Positions 37,452-46,835 of a stretch of 64,000 bases of DNA are shown piece by piece. The stretch's first letter is position 1; every line of letters begins with the position of its first letter. A program made the position numbers and the translations under genes. The notes below the pieces were generated by a model. It saw nothing but the letters and a program-made list of their open reading frames with translations. It did no database searches and was not told the DNA's origin. This stretch comes from CAZTDU01 sp050248795 (GTDB lineage Bacteria; Pseudomonadota; Gammaproteobacteria; Burkholderiales; SG8-39): assembly GCA_050248795.1 (NCBI GenBank), contig JBFWRS010000013.1, positions 1 to 64,000 on the forward strand, written 5' to 3'.

Positions 37452-39128
37452 ATGTCGTACAACCGGCGCAGCAGACTCATCACGCAGGGACCCGCACGCT
37501 CGCCGAACCGCGCGATGCTGCGCGCGGTCGGCTTCAAGGACGGCGATTTCGACAAGCCCATCGTCGGCGTCGCCAACGGCCATTCGACGATGAATCCCTG
37601 CAACGCCGGCATCCAGCCGCTGGTGGACCGTGCGATGCGCGCGCTCGAGGCATCCGGCGCCAAGCCGCAGGTATTCGGCGTGCCGACCATCACCGACGGC
37701 ATCGGCATGGGCACCGAGGCGATGAAGTACTCGCTGGTCTCGCGCGAGGTGATCGCTGATGCGATAGAGACTTCGGTCAACGGTCAGGCCATGGACGGCG
37801 CGCTGGTGGTCGGCGGCTGCGACAAGAACATGCCCGGCGGCATGATGGCGCTCGCGCGCATGAACGTGCCCGGCATCTACGTCTACGCCGGCACCATCAA
37901 GCCCGGCAGGTGGAAGGGCAAGGATCTGACCATCGTGTCGGCCTTCGAGGCGGTGGGTTCGTTCACCGCGGGCAAGATGAGCCAGGCGGATTTCATCGGC
38001 ATCGAGAAGAACGCCTGTCCCTCGGTCGGCGCCTGCGGCGGCATGTACACCGCGAACACCATGTCCTCGTCCTTCGAGGCGCTGGGCATGAGCCTGCTCG
38101 GTTCCTCGCAGATGGCATCGCCGGATGCCGAGAAGGCGGATTCCGCCGCCGAGTCCGCGAAAGTGCTGGTACAGGCGATCCGAGCCAACCTGCGGCCGCG
38201 CGACATCATCACGCGCAAATCCATCGAGAACGCGGTGGCGCTGGTGATGGCGACCGGCGGTTCCACCAACGCGGTGCTGCACTACCTGGCGATTGCATCG
38301 GCCGCGGGCGTGAAGTGGACCATCGACGATTTCGAGCGCGTGCGCCGCAAGGTGCCGGTGCTGTGCGACCTGAAGCCCTCGGGCCGCTACGTGGCGGTGG
38401 ATTTCCATCGCGCCGGCGGCGTGCCGCAGGTGCTGAAGATCCTGCTTGCCAATGGCGTGCTGCACGGCGACTGCATGACCATCCACGGCAAGACCATGGC
38501 GCAGATGCTGCGGGGCGTGCCGTCGCGACCGCGCAAGGACCAGGACGTCATCCGTCCGTGGTCCAAGCCGATCTACGCCCAGGGCCACCTCGCGATCCTG
38601 AAGGGCAACCTGGCGCCCGAGGGCTGCGTGGCGAAGATCACCGGACTGAAGAATCCGGTAATCACCGGGCCGGCGCGGGTGTTCGATTCCGAGGTCGCCT
38701 GCATGAAGGCGATCATGGCGCGGCGCATCAAGCCGGGCGATGTCATCGTCATACGCTACGAAGGCCCTAAGGGAGGCCCTGGGATGCAGGAGATGTTAGC
38801 GCCCACTTCTGCGCTGATTGGCCAAGGTTTGGGGGAGTCGGTCGGCCTGCTGACCGACGGCCGCTTCTCCGGCGGCACCTGGGGCATGGTGGTCGGGCAC
38901 GTCGCGCCTGAGGCCTACGCGGGCGGCAACATCGCGCTGGTGAAGGAGGGCGACTCCATCACCATCGACGCGAGAAAGCTGCTGCTGCGCCTGAATGTGC
39001 CGGCGAAGGAATTGGCCGCGCGCAGGAAGAAGTGGCGCGCGCCCAAGCCGCGCTATACCAGCGGACTGCTGGCGAAGTACATGAAGCTGGTGTCCACGGC
39101 GTCCAAAGGCGCCGTGACCGACAAGTAG
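37452..39128 (+). CDS. ilvD: dihydroxy-acid dehydratase
   Basis: A 558-residue enzyme dehydrating 2,3-dihydroxy-isovalerate and -methylvalerate in valine/isoleucine synthesis. Fe-S ligands are in NPCNAGIQPL, GGCDKNMPGGMMALARMN and KNACPSVGACGGMYTANTMS. TDGRFSGGTWGMVVGHVAPE is the C-terminal active-site segment. Full length for the family. GGGAGG precedes the ATG. Confidence 0.95.
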   Translation: MSYNRRSRLITQGPARSPNRAMLRAVGFKDGDFDKPIVGVANGHSTMNPCNAGIQPLVDRAMRALEASGAKPQVFGVPTITDGIGMGTEAMKYSLVSREVIADAIETSVNGQAMDGALVVGGCDKNMPGGMMALARMNVPGIYVYAGTIKPGRWKGKDLTIVSAFEAVGSFTAGKMSQADFIGIEKNACPSVGACGGMYTANTMSSSFEALGMSLLGSSQMASPDAEKADSAAESAKVLVQAIRANLRPRDIITRKSIENAVALVMATGGSTNAVLHYLAIASAAGVKWTIDDFERVRRKVPVLCDLKPSGRYVAVDFHRAGGVPQVLKILLANGVLHGDCMTIHGKTMAQMLRGVPSRPRKDQDVIRPWSKPIYAQGHLAILKGNLAPEGCVAKITGLKNPVITGPARVFDSEVACMKAIMARRIKPGDVIVIRYEGPKGGPGMQEMLAPTSALIGQGLGESVGLLTDGRFSGGTWGMVVGHVAPEAYAGGNIALVKEGDSITIDARKLLLRLNVPAKELAARRKKWRAPKPRYTSGLLAKYMKLVSTASKGAVTDK

Positions 39129-39134
39129 GCGGCC

Positions 39135-39668
39135 TCAGAAGCCGGAGCCGGGCTGCTTGAGGAACTCGATTTCCTCGGGCGTGCTCTGGCGCCCGAGCGC
39201 GGCATTGCGATGCGGGAAGCGGCCGAAGCGCTTGACGATCTCCCAGTGCTTCACCGCCCACTCGTAGTTGGCATGCCCCTTGAAGAGTTCCAGCGAACGC
39301 TCCTGGTCGGCGAGCACTTCCGAATGCTCGAACGGCAGGTAGAAGAACAGCTGCTGCGCCGCGGGCAGCGCCAGATGCCAGCCCTGGTCGACCGCGTGCC
39401 GGGCTGCGGCCAGCGCCTGCGGGTCGGTGGCGAATGCCCGCGCCTCGCCGCGAAACATGTTGCGCGGAAACTGGTCGCAGACGACCACATAGGCGAGGCA
39501 ATCCCGCGGCCGGGTGCGCCAGGCCTCGAGCCGGCCGGCGAGGGCGTCGTCCCACAGCGACAGGAAGCGGCTGCGGATCTCGGCGTCGAAGCCCGGGTTC
39601 TTCTCGAACCATTCCTTGCGCATGGCGTCGCCGCGAAACCAGAACGAAAGCACGATTTCGGTGTCCAT
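39135..39668 (-). CDS. DUF924 family protein
   Basis: A 177-residue helical, TPR-like protein with family features EIVLSFWFRGDAMRKEWFEK, YVVVCDQFPRNMFRGEARAF and FFYLPFEHSEVLADQERSLE. Function not established; commonly found in proteobacteria next to unrelated genes. It converges with ilvD, 6 bases apart. Confidence 0.85.
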   Translation of the reverse strand: MDTEIVLSFWFRGDAMRKEWFEKNPGFDAEIRSRFLSLWDDALAGRLEAWRTRPRDCLAYVVVCDQFPRNMFRGEARAFATDPQALAAARHAVDQGWHLALPAAQQLFFYLPFEHSEVLADQERSLELFKGHANYEWAVKHWEIVKRFGRFPHRNAALGRQSTPEEIEFLKQPGSGF

Positions 39669-39783
39669 GGGGTGGATGATGCCTCAAGTGATCCCCGGCT
39701 CCGTCACCGGGGTGCCCTCGGGGGACGGCTTGCAAGAAAGCCCTGTTCCGGTAGCATCCGCGCATTTCCAATCAGGAGAGAAG

Positions 39784-40101
39784 ATGAAGACGATCACGAT
39801 GTCGGCGCTGCTCGCGGTTGCGGGGTCGCTGCTTGCACTGCCTGCGGCGGCCAGTGACGCGCTTGCCAAGAAGCATTCCTGCGTGGCCTGCCACGTGGTC
39901 AAGGGCGCCAAGACCGTAGGCCCGACCTATGCCGACGTGGCGAAGAAGTACGCCGGCCAGAAGGGAATTGAGGCCAAGCTGGTCGAGAAGGTCAAGAAGG
40001 GCGGTTCGGGCGTGTGGGGCCAGGTGCCCATGGCGCCGAACCCGAATGTACCGGATGCGGACCTCAAGGCGCTGGTGAGCTGGATCCTGAGCATCAAGTA
40101 A
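39784..40101 (+). CDS. small class I cytochrome c
   Basis: A periplasmic monoheme cytochrome of 105 residues. Signal peptide to about residue 23 (LLALPAAAS), heme site CVACH, and an axial Met in GVWGQVPMAPNPNV. Size and motif layout resemble cytochrome c551/c552-type electron carriers to terminal oxidases. AGGAGA precedes the ATG by 3-8 bases. The next gene (binding protein) follows 25 bases later. Confidence 0.9.
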   Translation: MKTITMSALLAVAGSLLALPAAASDALAKKHSCVACHVVKGAKTVGPTYADVAKKYAGQKGIEAKLVEKVKKGGSGVWGQVPMAPNPNVPDADLKALVSWILSIK

Positions 40102-40126
40102 GTTCCCCTACTTCCCGGAGACATCC

Positions 40127-41374
40127 ATGCAGCACACCAAGCTCGGATTGACCCTGCTTGCGGCCTCGATCGCCCTGGTCGGCTGCGGCGAACAGAAGAA
40201 GCCAGAACCGCCGAAGCCGCAGGCAGCAGCCCCGAAGCCGTCCGCACCGCCGGCACCCCCGCCAGCGATCGAAATCCGCATCGGCCACGCCGCGCCGCTC
40301 ACAGGCGGCATCGCCCACCTGGGCAAGGACAATGAGAACGGCGCCCGCCTGGCGATCGACGAGGCCAACGCGGCGAACATCAGCATCGACGGCAAAGCGG
40401 CGAAGTTCGTGCTTCTGGGCGAAGACGACCAGGCTGATCCCAAGGTCGGCACTACGGTGGCGCAGAAGCTGGTCGACGCCAAGGTCAACGGCGTCGTCGG
40501 GCACCTGAATTCCGGCGTGTCGATCCCGGCGTCGTCGATCTACAACGGCGCGGGCGTGCCGGTGATCTCCGGCTCGTCGACCAACCCGCAACTCACCGAA
40601 CAGGGCTTCAAGGGCCAGTTCCGCGTCGTCGCGCGCGACGACCAGCAGGGCCCCGCGGTGGCAAGCTACCTCGCCGCCACCAGCAAGCCGAAGCTGGTCG
40701 CGGTGATCGATGACGCCACCGCGTACGGCGAAGGCATCGCCAACGAGGTGGAGAAGACGCTGAAGGCCGCCGGCATCGCCACGCTGCCGCGCGAGAAGGG
40801 CACCGACAAGACCACCGACTGGAAAGCGGTGCTGACCAAGCTGAAGGGCAAGAGCCCGGACGCGATCTTCTACGGCGGCATGGATGCCACCGGCGGCCCG
40901 CTGATCAAGCAGGGCCGCGAGCTCGGCATCAAGGCGGTGTTCTCGTTCGGCGATGGCGCCTGCACCGACAAGATGACCGAGCTTGCCGGTGAAGCGGCGG
41001 AGGGACTGCTGTGCTCCCAGGCCGGCATCCCGCCGCAGGCCGCGGACAAGAAGTTCACCGAGGCCTACAAGAAGAAGTTCAACGCCGATCCGATCCTCTA
41101 CGCGCCGTTCACCTACGACGCCGCGAACCTGCTGATCGAGGCGATGAAGAAGGCGAACTCCGCCGAGCCGGCAAAGTACCTGCCGGAGCTGGCGAAGATC
41201 AGCTTCAAGGGCGCGACCGGCGCGATCGAGTTCGATGCCAAGGGCGACCGCAAGGACGCCGAGATCACCATCTTCACCATGAAGGGCGGCAAGATCGAGC
41301 CGGTGGCGGTGATCAAGGGCGACAAGACCATCCCGTTCGCCGAGTTCGTCGGCGGCGCGGCGCCGAAGCAGTAG
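40127..41374 (+). CDS. branched-chain amino acid ABC binding lipoprotein (LivJ/K-like)
   Basis: A type I periplasmic binding protein of 415 residues. It has a lipoprotein signal with lipobox LVGC (Cys at about 20), then a Pro/Lys/Ala-rich tether of about 28 residues. The mature domain starts IRIGHAAPLTGGIAHLGKDN and includes GVVGHLNSGVSIPASSIYNG and VISGSSTNPQLTEQGF, typical LivJ. In Gram-negatives most LivJ proteins are soluble, so the tethered form is unusual. It is the first gene of the liv cluster and separated from livH by an intrinsic terminator. Confidence 0.88.
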   Translation: MQHTKLGLTLLAASIALVGCGEQKKPEPPKPQAAAPKPSAPPAPPPAIEIRIGHAAPLTGGIAHLGKDNENGARLAIDEANAANISIDGKAAKFVLLGEDDQADPKVGTTVAQKLVDAKVNGVVGHLNSGVSIPASSIYNGAGVPVISGSSTNPQLTEQGFKGQFRVVARDDQQGPAVASYLAATSKPKLVAVIDDATAYGEGIANEVEKTLKAAGIATLPREKGTDKTTDWKAVLTKLKGKSPDAIFYGGMDATGGPLIKQGRELGIKAVFSFGDGACTDKMTELAGEAAEGLLCSQAGIPPQAADKKFTEAYKKKFNADPILYAPFTYDAANLLIEAMKKANSAEPAKYLPELAKISFKGATGAIEFDAKGDRKDAEITIFTMKGGKIEPVAVIKGDKTIPFAEFVGGAAPKQ

Positions 41375-41397
41375 CCGGCACGCGAGCGTTTCAGAGA

Positions 41398-41420
41398 ACG
41401 GCACCCTCGGGTGCCGTTTT
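41398..41420 (+). terminator. rho-independent terminator between livJ and livH
   Basis: ACGGCACCC pairs with GGGTGCCGT (41398-41406 with 41409-41417), effectively an 8-bp stem with a C-TC-G loop, followed by TTTT. It would reduce read-through to the permease genes, leaving the binding protein in excess, as in other ABC operons. Confidence 0.75.
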
Positions 41421-41444
41421 CGATTCTGCTAGGCTTCCCCGCGC

Positions 41445-42431
41445 ATGGACATCTTCCTGCAGCAGATGATCAACGGCCTGACGCTGGGCAGCGTCTACGC
41501 CATCGTCGCGCTCGGCTACACGATGGTCTACGGCATCATCCAGCTGATCAATTTCGCGCACGGCGAAGTGGTGATGATCGGCGCGATGGTCGCTTTCTCC
41601 ACGATCGGCGCGCTGGCCGGCAGCGGCATGCCCCCGGTGCTGGTGGTCGCCGCCGGGACGCTGTGTGCGATCCCGGTGTGCATGCTGGTCGCCTGGACCG
41701 TGGAGCGCTTCGCCTACCGGCCGCTGCGGCGCGCGCCGCGCCTGGCGCCACTGATCACCGCGATCGGCGTGTCGATCATCCTGCAGCACCTGGCGGTGCT
41801 GGTGTGGACGCGCAACATCATCGCCTTCCCGCAGATCATGAAGAACACCGTGCATCACGTCGGCGGCGCGACGATCACCAACGTGCAGATCGCGATCCTC
41901 GGCATGTGCGTCGCGATCATGGCGGCGCTTGCGTTCCTGGTCTACCGCACCCGGCTCGGCACCGCGATGCGCGCCACGGCGCAGAACCCGCAGGTCGCCG
42001 GCCTGATGGGCGTGGACATCAACCGCGTCATCGGCGCGACCTTCCTCATCGGCGCGGCGCTGGGCGCGGTTGCGGGCGTGATGGTTGGCACCTATTACGG
42101 CGTCGCGCAGTACACCATGGGCTCGATCCTCGGCCTCAAGGCCTTCGCCGCGGCGGTGCTCGGCGGCATCGGCAACATCCCGGGCGCGATGCTAGGCGGG
42201 CTGGTGCTGGGCGTGGTCGAGGCGCTGGGCGCCGGCTACATCGGTGACCTCACCGACCTGTGCCGCATCGCCGGCGTGTCCGACTGGCTCACCGCGCGCT
42301 GCAAGGCGGATTCGCACTTCATCCTCTTCGGCTCCAACTACCAGGACGTGTTCGCGTTCGTGGTGCTGATCCTGGTGCTGGTGTTCCGTCCGTCCGGGCT
42401 GCTGGGCGAGCGCGTCGGGGACCGGGCGTGA
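41445..42431 (+). CDS. livH: branched-chain amino acid ABC permease LivH
   Basis: A 328-residue permease opening QQMINGLTLGSVYAIVALGY and containing INFAHGEVVMIGAMVAF and LGGIGNIPGAMLGGLVLGVV, all LivH hallmarks. It has a loop insert near residues 268-300 (with two Cys) before the last helices. Overlaps livM by four bases (GTGA). Confidence 0.92.
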   Translation: MDIFLQQMINGLTLGSVYAIVALGYTMVYGIIQLINFAHGEVVMIGAMVAFSTIGALAGSGMPPVLVVAAGTLCAIPVCMLVAWTVERFAYRPLRRAPRLAPLITAIGVSIILQHLAVLVWTRNIIAFPQIMKNTVHHVGGATITNVQIAILGMCVAIMAALAFLVYRTRLGTAMRATAQNPQVAGLMGVDINRVIGATFLIGAALGAVAGVMVGTYYGVAQYTMGSILGLKAFAAAVLGGIGNIPGAMLGGLVLGVVEALGAGYIGDLTDLCRIAGVSDWLTARCKADSHFILFGSNYQDVFAFVVLILVLVFRPSGLLGERVGDRA

Positions 42432-43486
42432 CGCGCGCGGGCGGCGTTCCGGCACGGGTGTGGATCGCCGGCGCGCTGATCGTCGCGGTGCTGCTCGCGC
42501 TGCCCTTCGCGCTTGCCTACGCCGGCACCGCGTGGGTGCGCATCGCCAACCTTGCCATACTGTATGTGCTGCTCGCGCTCGGACTGAACATCGTCGTCGG
42601 CTTCGCCGGGCTGCTGGACCTCGGCTACATCGCCTTCTATGCAGTGGGCGCGTACGTGTACGCGTTGCTGGCGAGCCCGCATTTCGGGCTGCACTTGCCG
42701 TTCTGGGTGATCCTGCCGATCGGTGCCGCGGTCGCGGCGCTGTTCGGCGTGCTGCTTGGCGCGCCGACGCTGAAGCTGCGCGGCGACTACCTTGCCATCG
42801 TCACGCTGGGCTTCGGCGAGATCATCCGCATCTTCCTCAACAACCTGTCGCGCCCGCTGAACATCACCAACGGCCCGCAGGGGATCTCTCGCATCGACCC
42901 GGTGAGCATAGGCGATTTCAGCTTCGCGAAGGGCGAGCGCATATTGGGCGTCGATTTCAGCGGGCCGATGAAGTACTACTACCTGCTGCTCGTGTTCATG
43001 GCGCTCATCATTGTCGTCAACGTGCGGCTGCAGAATTCGCGCATCGGCCGCGCCTGGGAGGCGATCCGGGAAGACGAGACCGCGGCGCGCGCCACCGGCA
43101 TCAACACCACCGCGATCAAGCTGCTTGCGTTCGCGATGGGCGCCACCTTCGGCGGCATCGCGGGCGGCATGTTCTCGGCGATCCAGGGCTTCATCTCGCC
43201 GGAAAGCTTCGTGCTGGTCGAATCGATCATGGTGGTGGCGATGGTGGTGCTCGGCGGCATGGGCAACATCTGGGGCGTGGTACTCGGCGCGATGCTGTTG
43301 TCCTTCGTGCCCGAATTGCTGCGCTGGACCGTGGCGCCGCTGCAGCAGGCCCTCTTCGGCCGGATGCTGGTCGAACCCGAGGTCATCCGCATGCTGATAT
43401 TCGGCCTCGCGCTGGTGCTGGTGATGCTCTACCGGCCGGCCGGGCTGCTGCCCTCGGCGGTGCGCAAGCGCGAGTTTGCGGCGTGA
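42428..43486 (+). CDS. livM: branched-chain amino acid ABC permease LivM
   Basis: The second permease of 352 residues with NIVVGFAGLLDLGYIAFYAV, LKLRGDYLAIVTLGFGEIIR, and the EAA-type RIGRAWEAIREDETAARATG, all LivM. VVLGGMGNIWGVVLGAMLLS is the repeat of the LivH motif. The GTG start overlaps livH. Coupled to livG with a further 4-base overlap. Confidence 0.92.
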   Translation: MTRAGGVPARVWIAGALIVAVLLALPFALAYAGTAWVRIANLAILYVLLALGLNIVVGFAGLLDLGYIAFYAVGAYVYALLASPHFGLHLPFWVILPIGAAVAALFGVLLGAPTLKLRGDYLAIVTLGFGEIIRIFLNNLSRPLNITNGPQGISRIDPVSIGDFSFAKGERILGVDFSGPMKYYYLLLVFMALIIVVNVRLQNSRIGRAWEAIREDETAARATGINTTAIKLLAFAMGATFGGIAGGMFSAIQGFISPESFVLVESIMVVAMVVLGGMGNIWGVVLGAMLLSFVPELLRWTVAPLQQALFGRMLVEPEVIRMLIFGLALVLVMLYRPAGLLPSAVRKREFAA

Positions 43487-44253
43487 GTGCATTGCTCGAA
43501 GCCGCCGGCGTGTCGCGCAGCTTTGGCGGCGTGCAGGCGCTGCGCGATGTGAGCTTCGCGATCCGCGCCGGCGAGATCTACGGCCTGATCGGGCCGAATG
43601 GCGCTGGTAAAACGACGCTCTTTAACGTGCTCACCGGCCTGTACGAGCCGGGCGCCGGGAGTTTCACGCTGGCAGGCCGCCGGCTCACCGGGCTGAAGCC
43701 GCACCAGATCGTCGAGGCCGGTGTCGCGCGCACGTTCCAGAACATCCGCCTGTTCAGGAACCTTTCGGCGCTGGAGAACGTGATGATAGGCCGCCACGTG
43801 CGCAGCCGCGCCGGCGTCGTTGGTGCCATCCTGCGCGATGCGCGCACGCGCGCAGAAGAGCAGGCAATAGAAGCGCGCGCGCTGGAACTGCTTGAAAAGG
43901 TGGGCATCCGCGCGCGCGCCAACGACGCCGCGGGCAGCCTGTCGTACGGCGACCAGCGCCGCCTCGAGATCGCGCGTGCGCTCGCAACCGAGCCGAAGGT
44001 GCTTGCACTGGACGAGCCTGCGGCAGGCATGAATCCGGCAGAGACGCAGGCCTTGAAGGGATTGCTGCACCGCATCCGCGCCGGCGGCGTCACGCTGCTG
44101 CTGATCGAGCACGACATGCGCCTGGTGATGAACGTCTGCGACCGCGTGTTGGTGCTCGACTACGGCGAGCGCATTGCGGAAGGCACGCCCGCGGACGTGC
44201 AGCGGGACCCGCGGGTCATCGAGGCCTATCTTGGCATCTCCAGCGCTGCTTGA
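43483..44253 (+). CDS. livG: branched-chain amino acid ABC ATPase LivG
   Basis: A 256-residue ATPase, Walker A GPNGAGKTTLFNVLTGLYEP, family motif VARTFQNIRLFRNLSALENV, signature LSYGDQRRLEIARALA and Walker B LALDEPAAGMNPAET, typical LivG. GTG start. Overlaps livF by 23 bases. Confidence 0.93.
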   Translation: MSALLEAAGVSRSFGGVQALRDVSFAIRAGEIYGLIGPNGAGKTTLFNVLTGLYEPGAGSFTLAGRRLTGLKPHQIVEAGVARTFQNIRLFRNLSALENVMIGRHVRSRAGVVGAILRDARTRAEEQAIEARALELLEKVGIRARANDAAGSLSYGDQRRLEIARALATEPKVLALDEPAAGMNPAETQALKGLLHRIRAGGVTLLLIEHDMRLVMNVCDRVLVLDYGERIAEGTPADVQRDPRVIEAYLGISSAA

Positions 44254-44953
44254 AGTCAGCCGGCTGGAAGTGCGCTACGGCGGCATACGCGCGGTCAAGG
44301 GCGTCGATCTTGCGGTGGGCGAGGGCGAGCTGGTCTGCCTGATCGGTGCCAACGGCGCCGGCAAGACCACCACGCTGCAGGCAATCTGCGGCCTGCTGCC
44401 CGCGCATGCGGGAAGCGTGACCTATGCCGGCAACGACACCTCGCGCCTGCCGGTGTTCGAGCTGCCGCGGCGCGGGCTGGTCATGGTGCCGGAGGGGCGC
44501 GGCATCTTCCCGCAGCTGAGCGTGGCGGAGAACCTGGCGATGGGCGCGTACACCCGCACCGACGCCGCGGTGGCCACGGACATCGCGCGCCAGTACGAGA
44601 CCTTTCCGCGCCTGCGCGAGCGCAGCGCGCAGACCGCCGGCACGCTGTCCGGCGGCGAGCAGCAGATGCTGGCGATCGCGCGCGCGCTGATGGCGCGGCC
44701 GAAGCTCCTCTTGCTGGACGAACCGTCGATGGGCCTCGCACCGCTGCTGGTGGCGAAGATCTTCGACATCGTGCGCGACATCTCGCAGCAGGGCGTGACC
44801 ATCCTGCTGGTGGAGCAGAACGCGCGCATGGCCCTCGAAATCGCCGACCGCGGCTACGTCATGGAATCTGGCGTCATCACGCTCGCCGATACCGCAGCGC
44901 GCCTGCTGGGCGACGCGCGGGTGCGCGAGGCCTATCTGGGCGAGACGCTCTAG
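44231..44953 (+). CDS. livF: branched-chain amino acid ABC ATPase LivF
   Basis: A 240-residue ATPase, Walker A GANGAGKTTTLQAICGLLPA, LVMVPEGRGIFPQLSVAENL, signature LSGGEQQMLAIARALM and LLLDEPSMGLAPLLV. The best start is the TTG at 44231, inside the end of livG, since the protein's conserved part begins ALLEVSRLEVRYGGIRAVKG. Convergent with the reductase gene; stop codons overlap by 4 bases. Confidence 0.92.
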   Translation: MASPALLEVSRLEVRYGGIRAVKGVDLAVGEGELVCLIGANGAGKTTTLQAICGLLPAHAGSVTYAGNDTSRLPVFELPRRGLVMVPEGRGIFPQLSVAENLAMGAYTRTDAAVATDIARQYETFPRLRERSAQTAGTLSGGEQQMLAIARALMARPKLLLLDEPSMGLAPLLVAKIFDIVRDISQQGVTILLVEQNARMALEIADRGYVMESGVITLADTAARLLGDARVREAYLGETL

Positions 44954-45978
44954 GCCGGATTGGCCGTGTCCGCCTGCGTAGTGAAGCTGTCGGCGTAGAA
45001 CTCGTCCTCGGGCAACGCACACCTGACGATGAAGTCCGCGCGGGCCGAATCGACCATGACTGGCACGCCGCAGGCATAAACCTGGTGCGTGGACAGGTCG
45101 GGGAAGTCTTCCATCACCGCGCGGTGGACGAAGCCGGTGCGGCCGGTCCAGGCGTCCTCGGGCAGCGCGTCCGATATCACCGGCACGTAGCGCAGGTTCG
45201 GGTGGGATTGCGCCCAATCTTCTGCCAGTGCATTCAGGTACAGGTCGCGCGGCCGGCGCCCGCCCCAGTACAGCACCATCGGGCGCTCGATGCCCTTCTC
45301 GAACGCGTGCTCGAGGATGGACTTGATCGGCGCGAAGCCGGTGCCCGAGGCGACGAAGACGATCGGCTTCGTCGAATCCTCGCGCAGGAAGAAGGTGCCG
45401 TGCGGTCCCTCGAAGCGCAGGATGTCGCGCTCTTTCATCTTGCCGAAGACGTGGTCGGTGAACTGCCCGCCGGGTACGTGGCGTACGTGGACCTGAAGAA
45501 ACTCGTCATCGTGCGGCGCATTCGCCATCGAGAAGCTGCGCCGCGAGCCGTCGCGCAGCAGGAACTCGATGTACTGGCCGGCGAGGAACTGCAGGCGCTC
45601 GTTCGCAGGCAGCTTGAGCGATACGATCATGACGTCGTCGGTGACCTTCTCCAGCTTGTGCACCCGGCACGGCAGCGTGCGCACCGGGATGTCCTTGGCG
45701 GTGCCGACCGTGCGCGCTTCCAGCGTCAGGTCCGAGAGCGGCTTCGCCTGGCAGAACAGCAGCTTGCCCTGGGATTTCTCCAGGTCGGTCAGCGCTTTCA
45801 TCTGGTAGCTGCCGTAATCGACCTCGCCGGCGATCAGCTTGCCCTTGCAGCTGCCGCAGGCGCCATTGCGGCAGCCGTAGGGCAGCACGAAGCCCTGGCG
45901 CAGTGCTGCGGTGAGGATGGTCTCGCCCTCCTCGACCTGGAAAGTGTGCCCGCTGGGCTGCAAGGTAACGGTGTGCAT
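44950..45978 (-). CDS. 2Fe-2S/FAD NAD(P)H oxidoreductase (CDP-6-deoxyglucoseen reductase-like)
   Basis: A 342-residue electron-transfer flavoprotein. An N-terminal plant-type ferredoxin domain has CRNGACGSCKGKLIAG plus a fourth Cys in LLFCQAKPL. An FAD domain has RSFSMANAP and the NAD domain has VFVASGTGFAPIKSILEHAF and ends with a VYACGVPVMV motif. Annotated homologues are called CDP-6-deoxy-delta-3,4-glucoseen reductase, although no deoxysugar genes are nearby, so the partner oxygenase or dehydrase is unknown. Confidence 0.85.
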   Translation of the reverse strand: MHTVTLQPSGHTFQVEEGETILTAALRQGFVLPYGCRNGACGSCKGKLIAGEVDYGSYQMKALTDLEKSQGKLLFCQAKPLSDLTLEARTVGTAKDIPVRTLPCRVHKLEKVTDDVMIVSLKLPANERLQFLAGQYIEFLLRDGSRRSFSMANAPHDDEFLQVHVRHVPGGQFTDHVFGKMKERDILRFEGPHGTFFLREDSTKPIVFVASGTGFAPIKSILEHAFEKGIERPMVLYWGGRRPRDLYLNALAEDWAQSHPNLRYVPVISDALPEDAWTGRTGFVHRAVMEDFPDLSTHQVYACGVPVMVDSARADFIVRCALPEDEFYADSFTTQADTANPA

Positions 45979-46004
45979 GCTCTGCTCGCAAGTAAAATGG
46001 CGCC

Positions 46005-46835
46005 ATGAAGCGCCTGTTGATTGCAGGATACGGCGATATCGGCCGACGTGTCGCCGCCCGGCTGCCTTCGGGCGTGGAGATGCGCGCATTGTCGCGCACG
46101 CTCGGCGCCGACCTCGACCGGCCCGAGACGCTGGCTGCCTTCGCGGGATGGGCGGATGCGATCCTGCATGCCGCGCCGCCGCCCGCCGCGGATGATACAG
46201 ACCCGCGCACCGGGAATCTACTCTCCGGTTTGCTCGCGGAGGGCCCGCCGAAGCGCATCGTCTATCTCAGCACCAGCGGCGTGTACGGCGATTGCGCCGG
46301 CGCGTACGTCGACGAGATGCGGCCGGTGAACCCGATGTCCCCGCGTGCGAAACGCCGCGTCGACGCCGAACGCCAGTTGCAGCACTGGTGCGCCGCGCGC
46401 GGCGTCGCGCTGCTCGTGCTGCGCGTGCCGGGCATCTATGCAGCCGACCGGCTGCCGCTCGACAGGTTGCGCGCGCGCATCCCGGCGTTGCGCGCGGAAG
46501 ACGACGGCTACACCAACCACATCCATGCCGAGGACCTGGCGTCGATCGTGCTGCGCGCACTGGCCGACGATGCACCCGCCGGCGTTTACAATGCCAGCGA
46601 CGATTCCGCCCTGCGCTCGGGCGAGTGGCTCGACCTGGTCGCCGATCGCGCCGGCCTGCCGCGGCCGCCGCGCATCGCCAGGGACGAAGCCGCCGGACGG
46701 ATCCCGGAGACGACGCTGTCGTTCATGCGCGAATCTCGGCGGCTGGTAAATGCGAAGATGAAGCGCGAGCTTGGCGTCGAGTTCGCCTATCCGACGGTGT
46801 TCGACGGCGTGCCGCATCTGGCCGCGGCGGCGTGA
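46005..46835 (+). CDS. NAD-dependent epimerase/dehydratase family protein (SDR)
   Basis: A Rossmann protein of 276 residues of the YeeZ-like type. The nucleotide site is LLIAGYGDIGRRVAARL, then IVYLSTSGVYGDCAGAYVDE. The canonical YxxxK tyrosine is not clear (SPRAKRRVDAE occupies that site), so it may be an atypical extended SDR that binds rather than epimerises nucleotide sugars. TGATG overlap with cutA. Substrate unknown. Confidence 0.8.
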   Translation: MKRLLIAGYGDIGRRVAARLPSGVEMRALSRTLGADLDRPETLAAFAGWADAILHAAPPPAADDTDPRTGNLLSGLLAEGPPKRIVYLSTSGVYGDCAGAYVDEMRPVNPMSPRAKRRVDAERQLQHWCAARGVALLVLRVPGIYAADRLPLDRLRARIPALRAEDDGYTNHIHAEDLASIVLRALADDAPAGVYNASDDSALRSGEWLDLVADRAGLPRPPRIARDEAAGRIPETTLSFMRESRRLVNAKMKRELGVEFAYPTVFDGVPHLAAAA

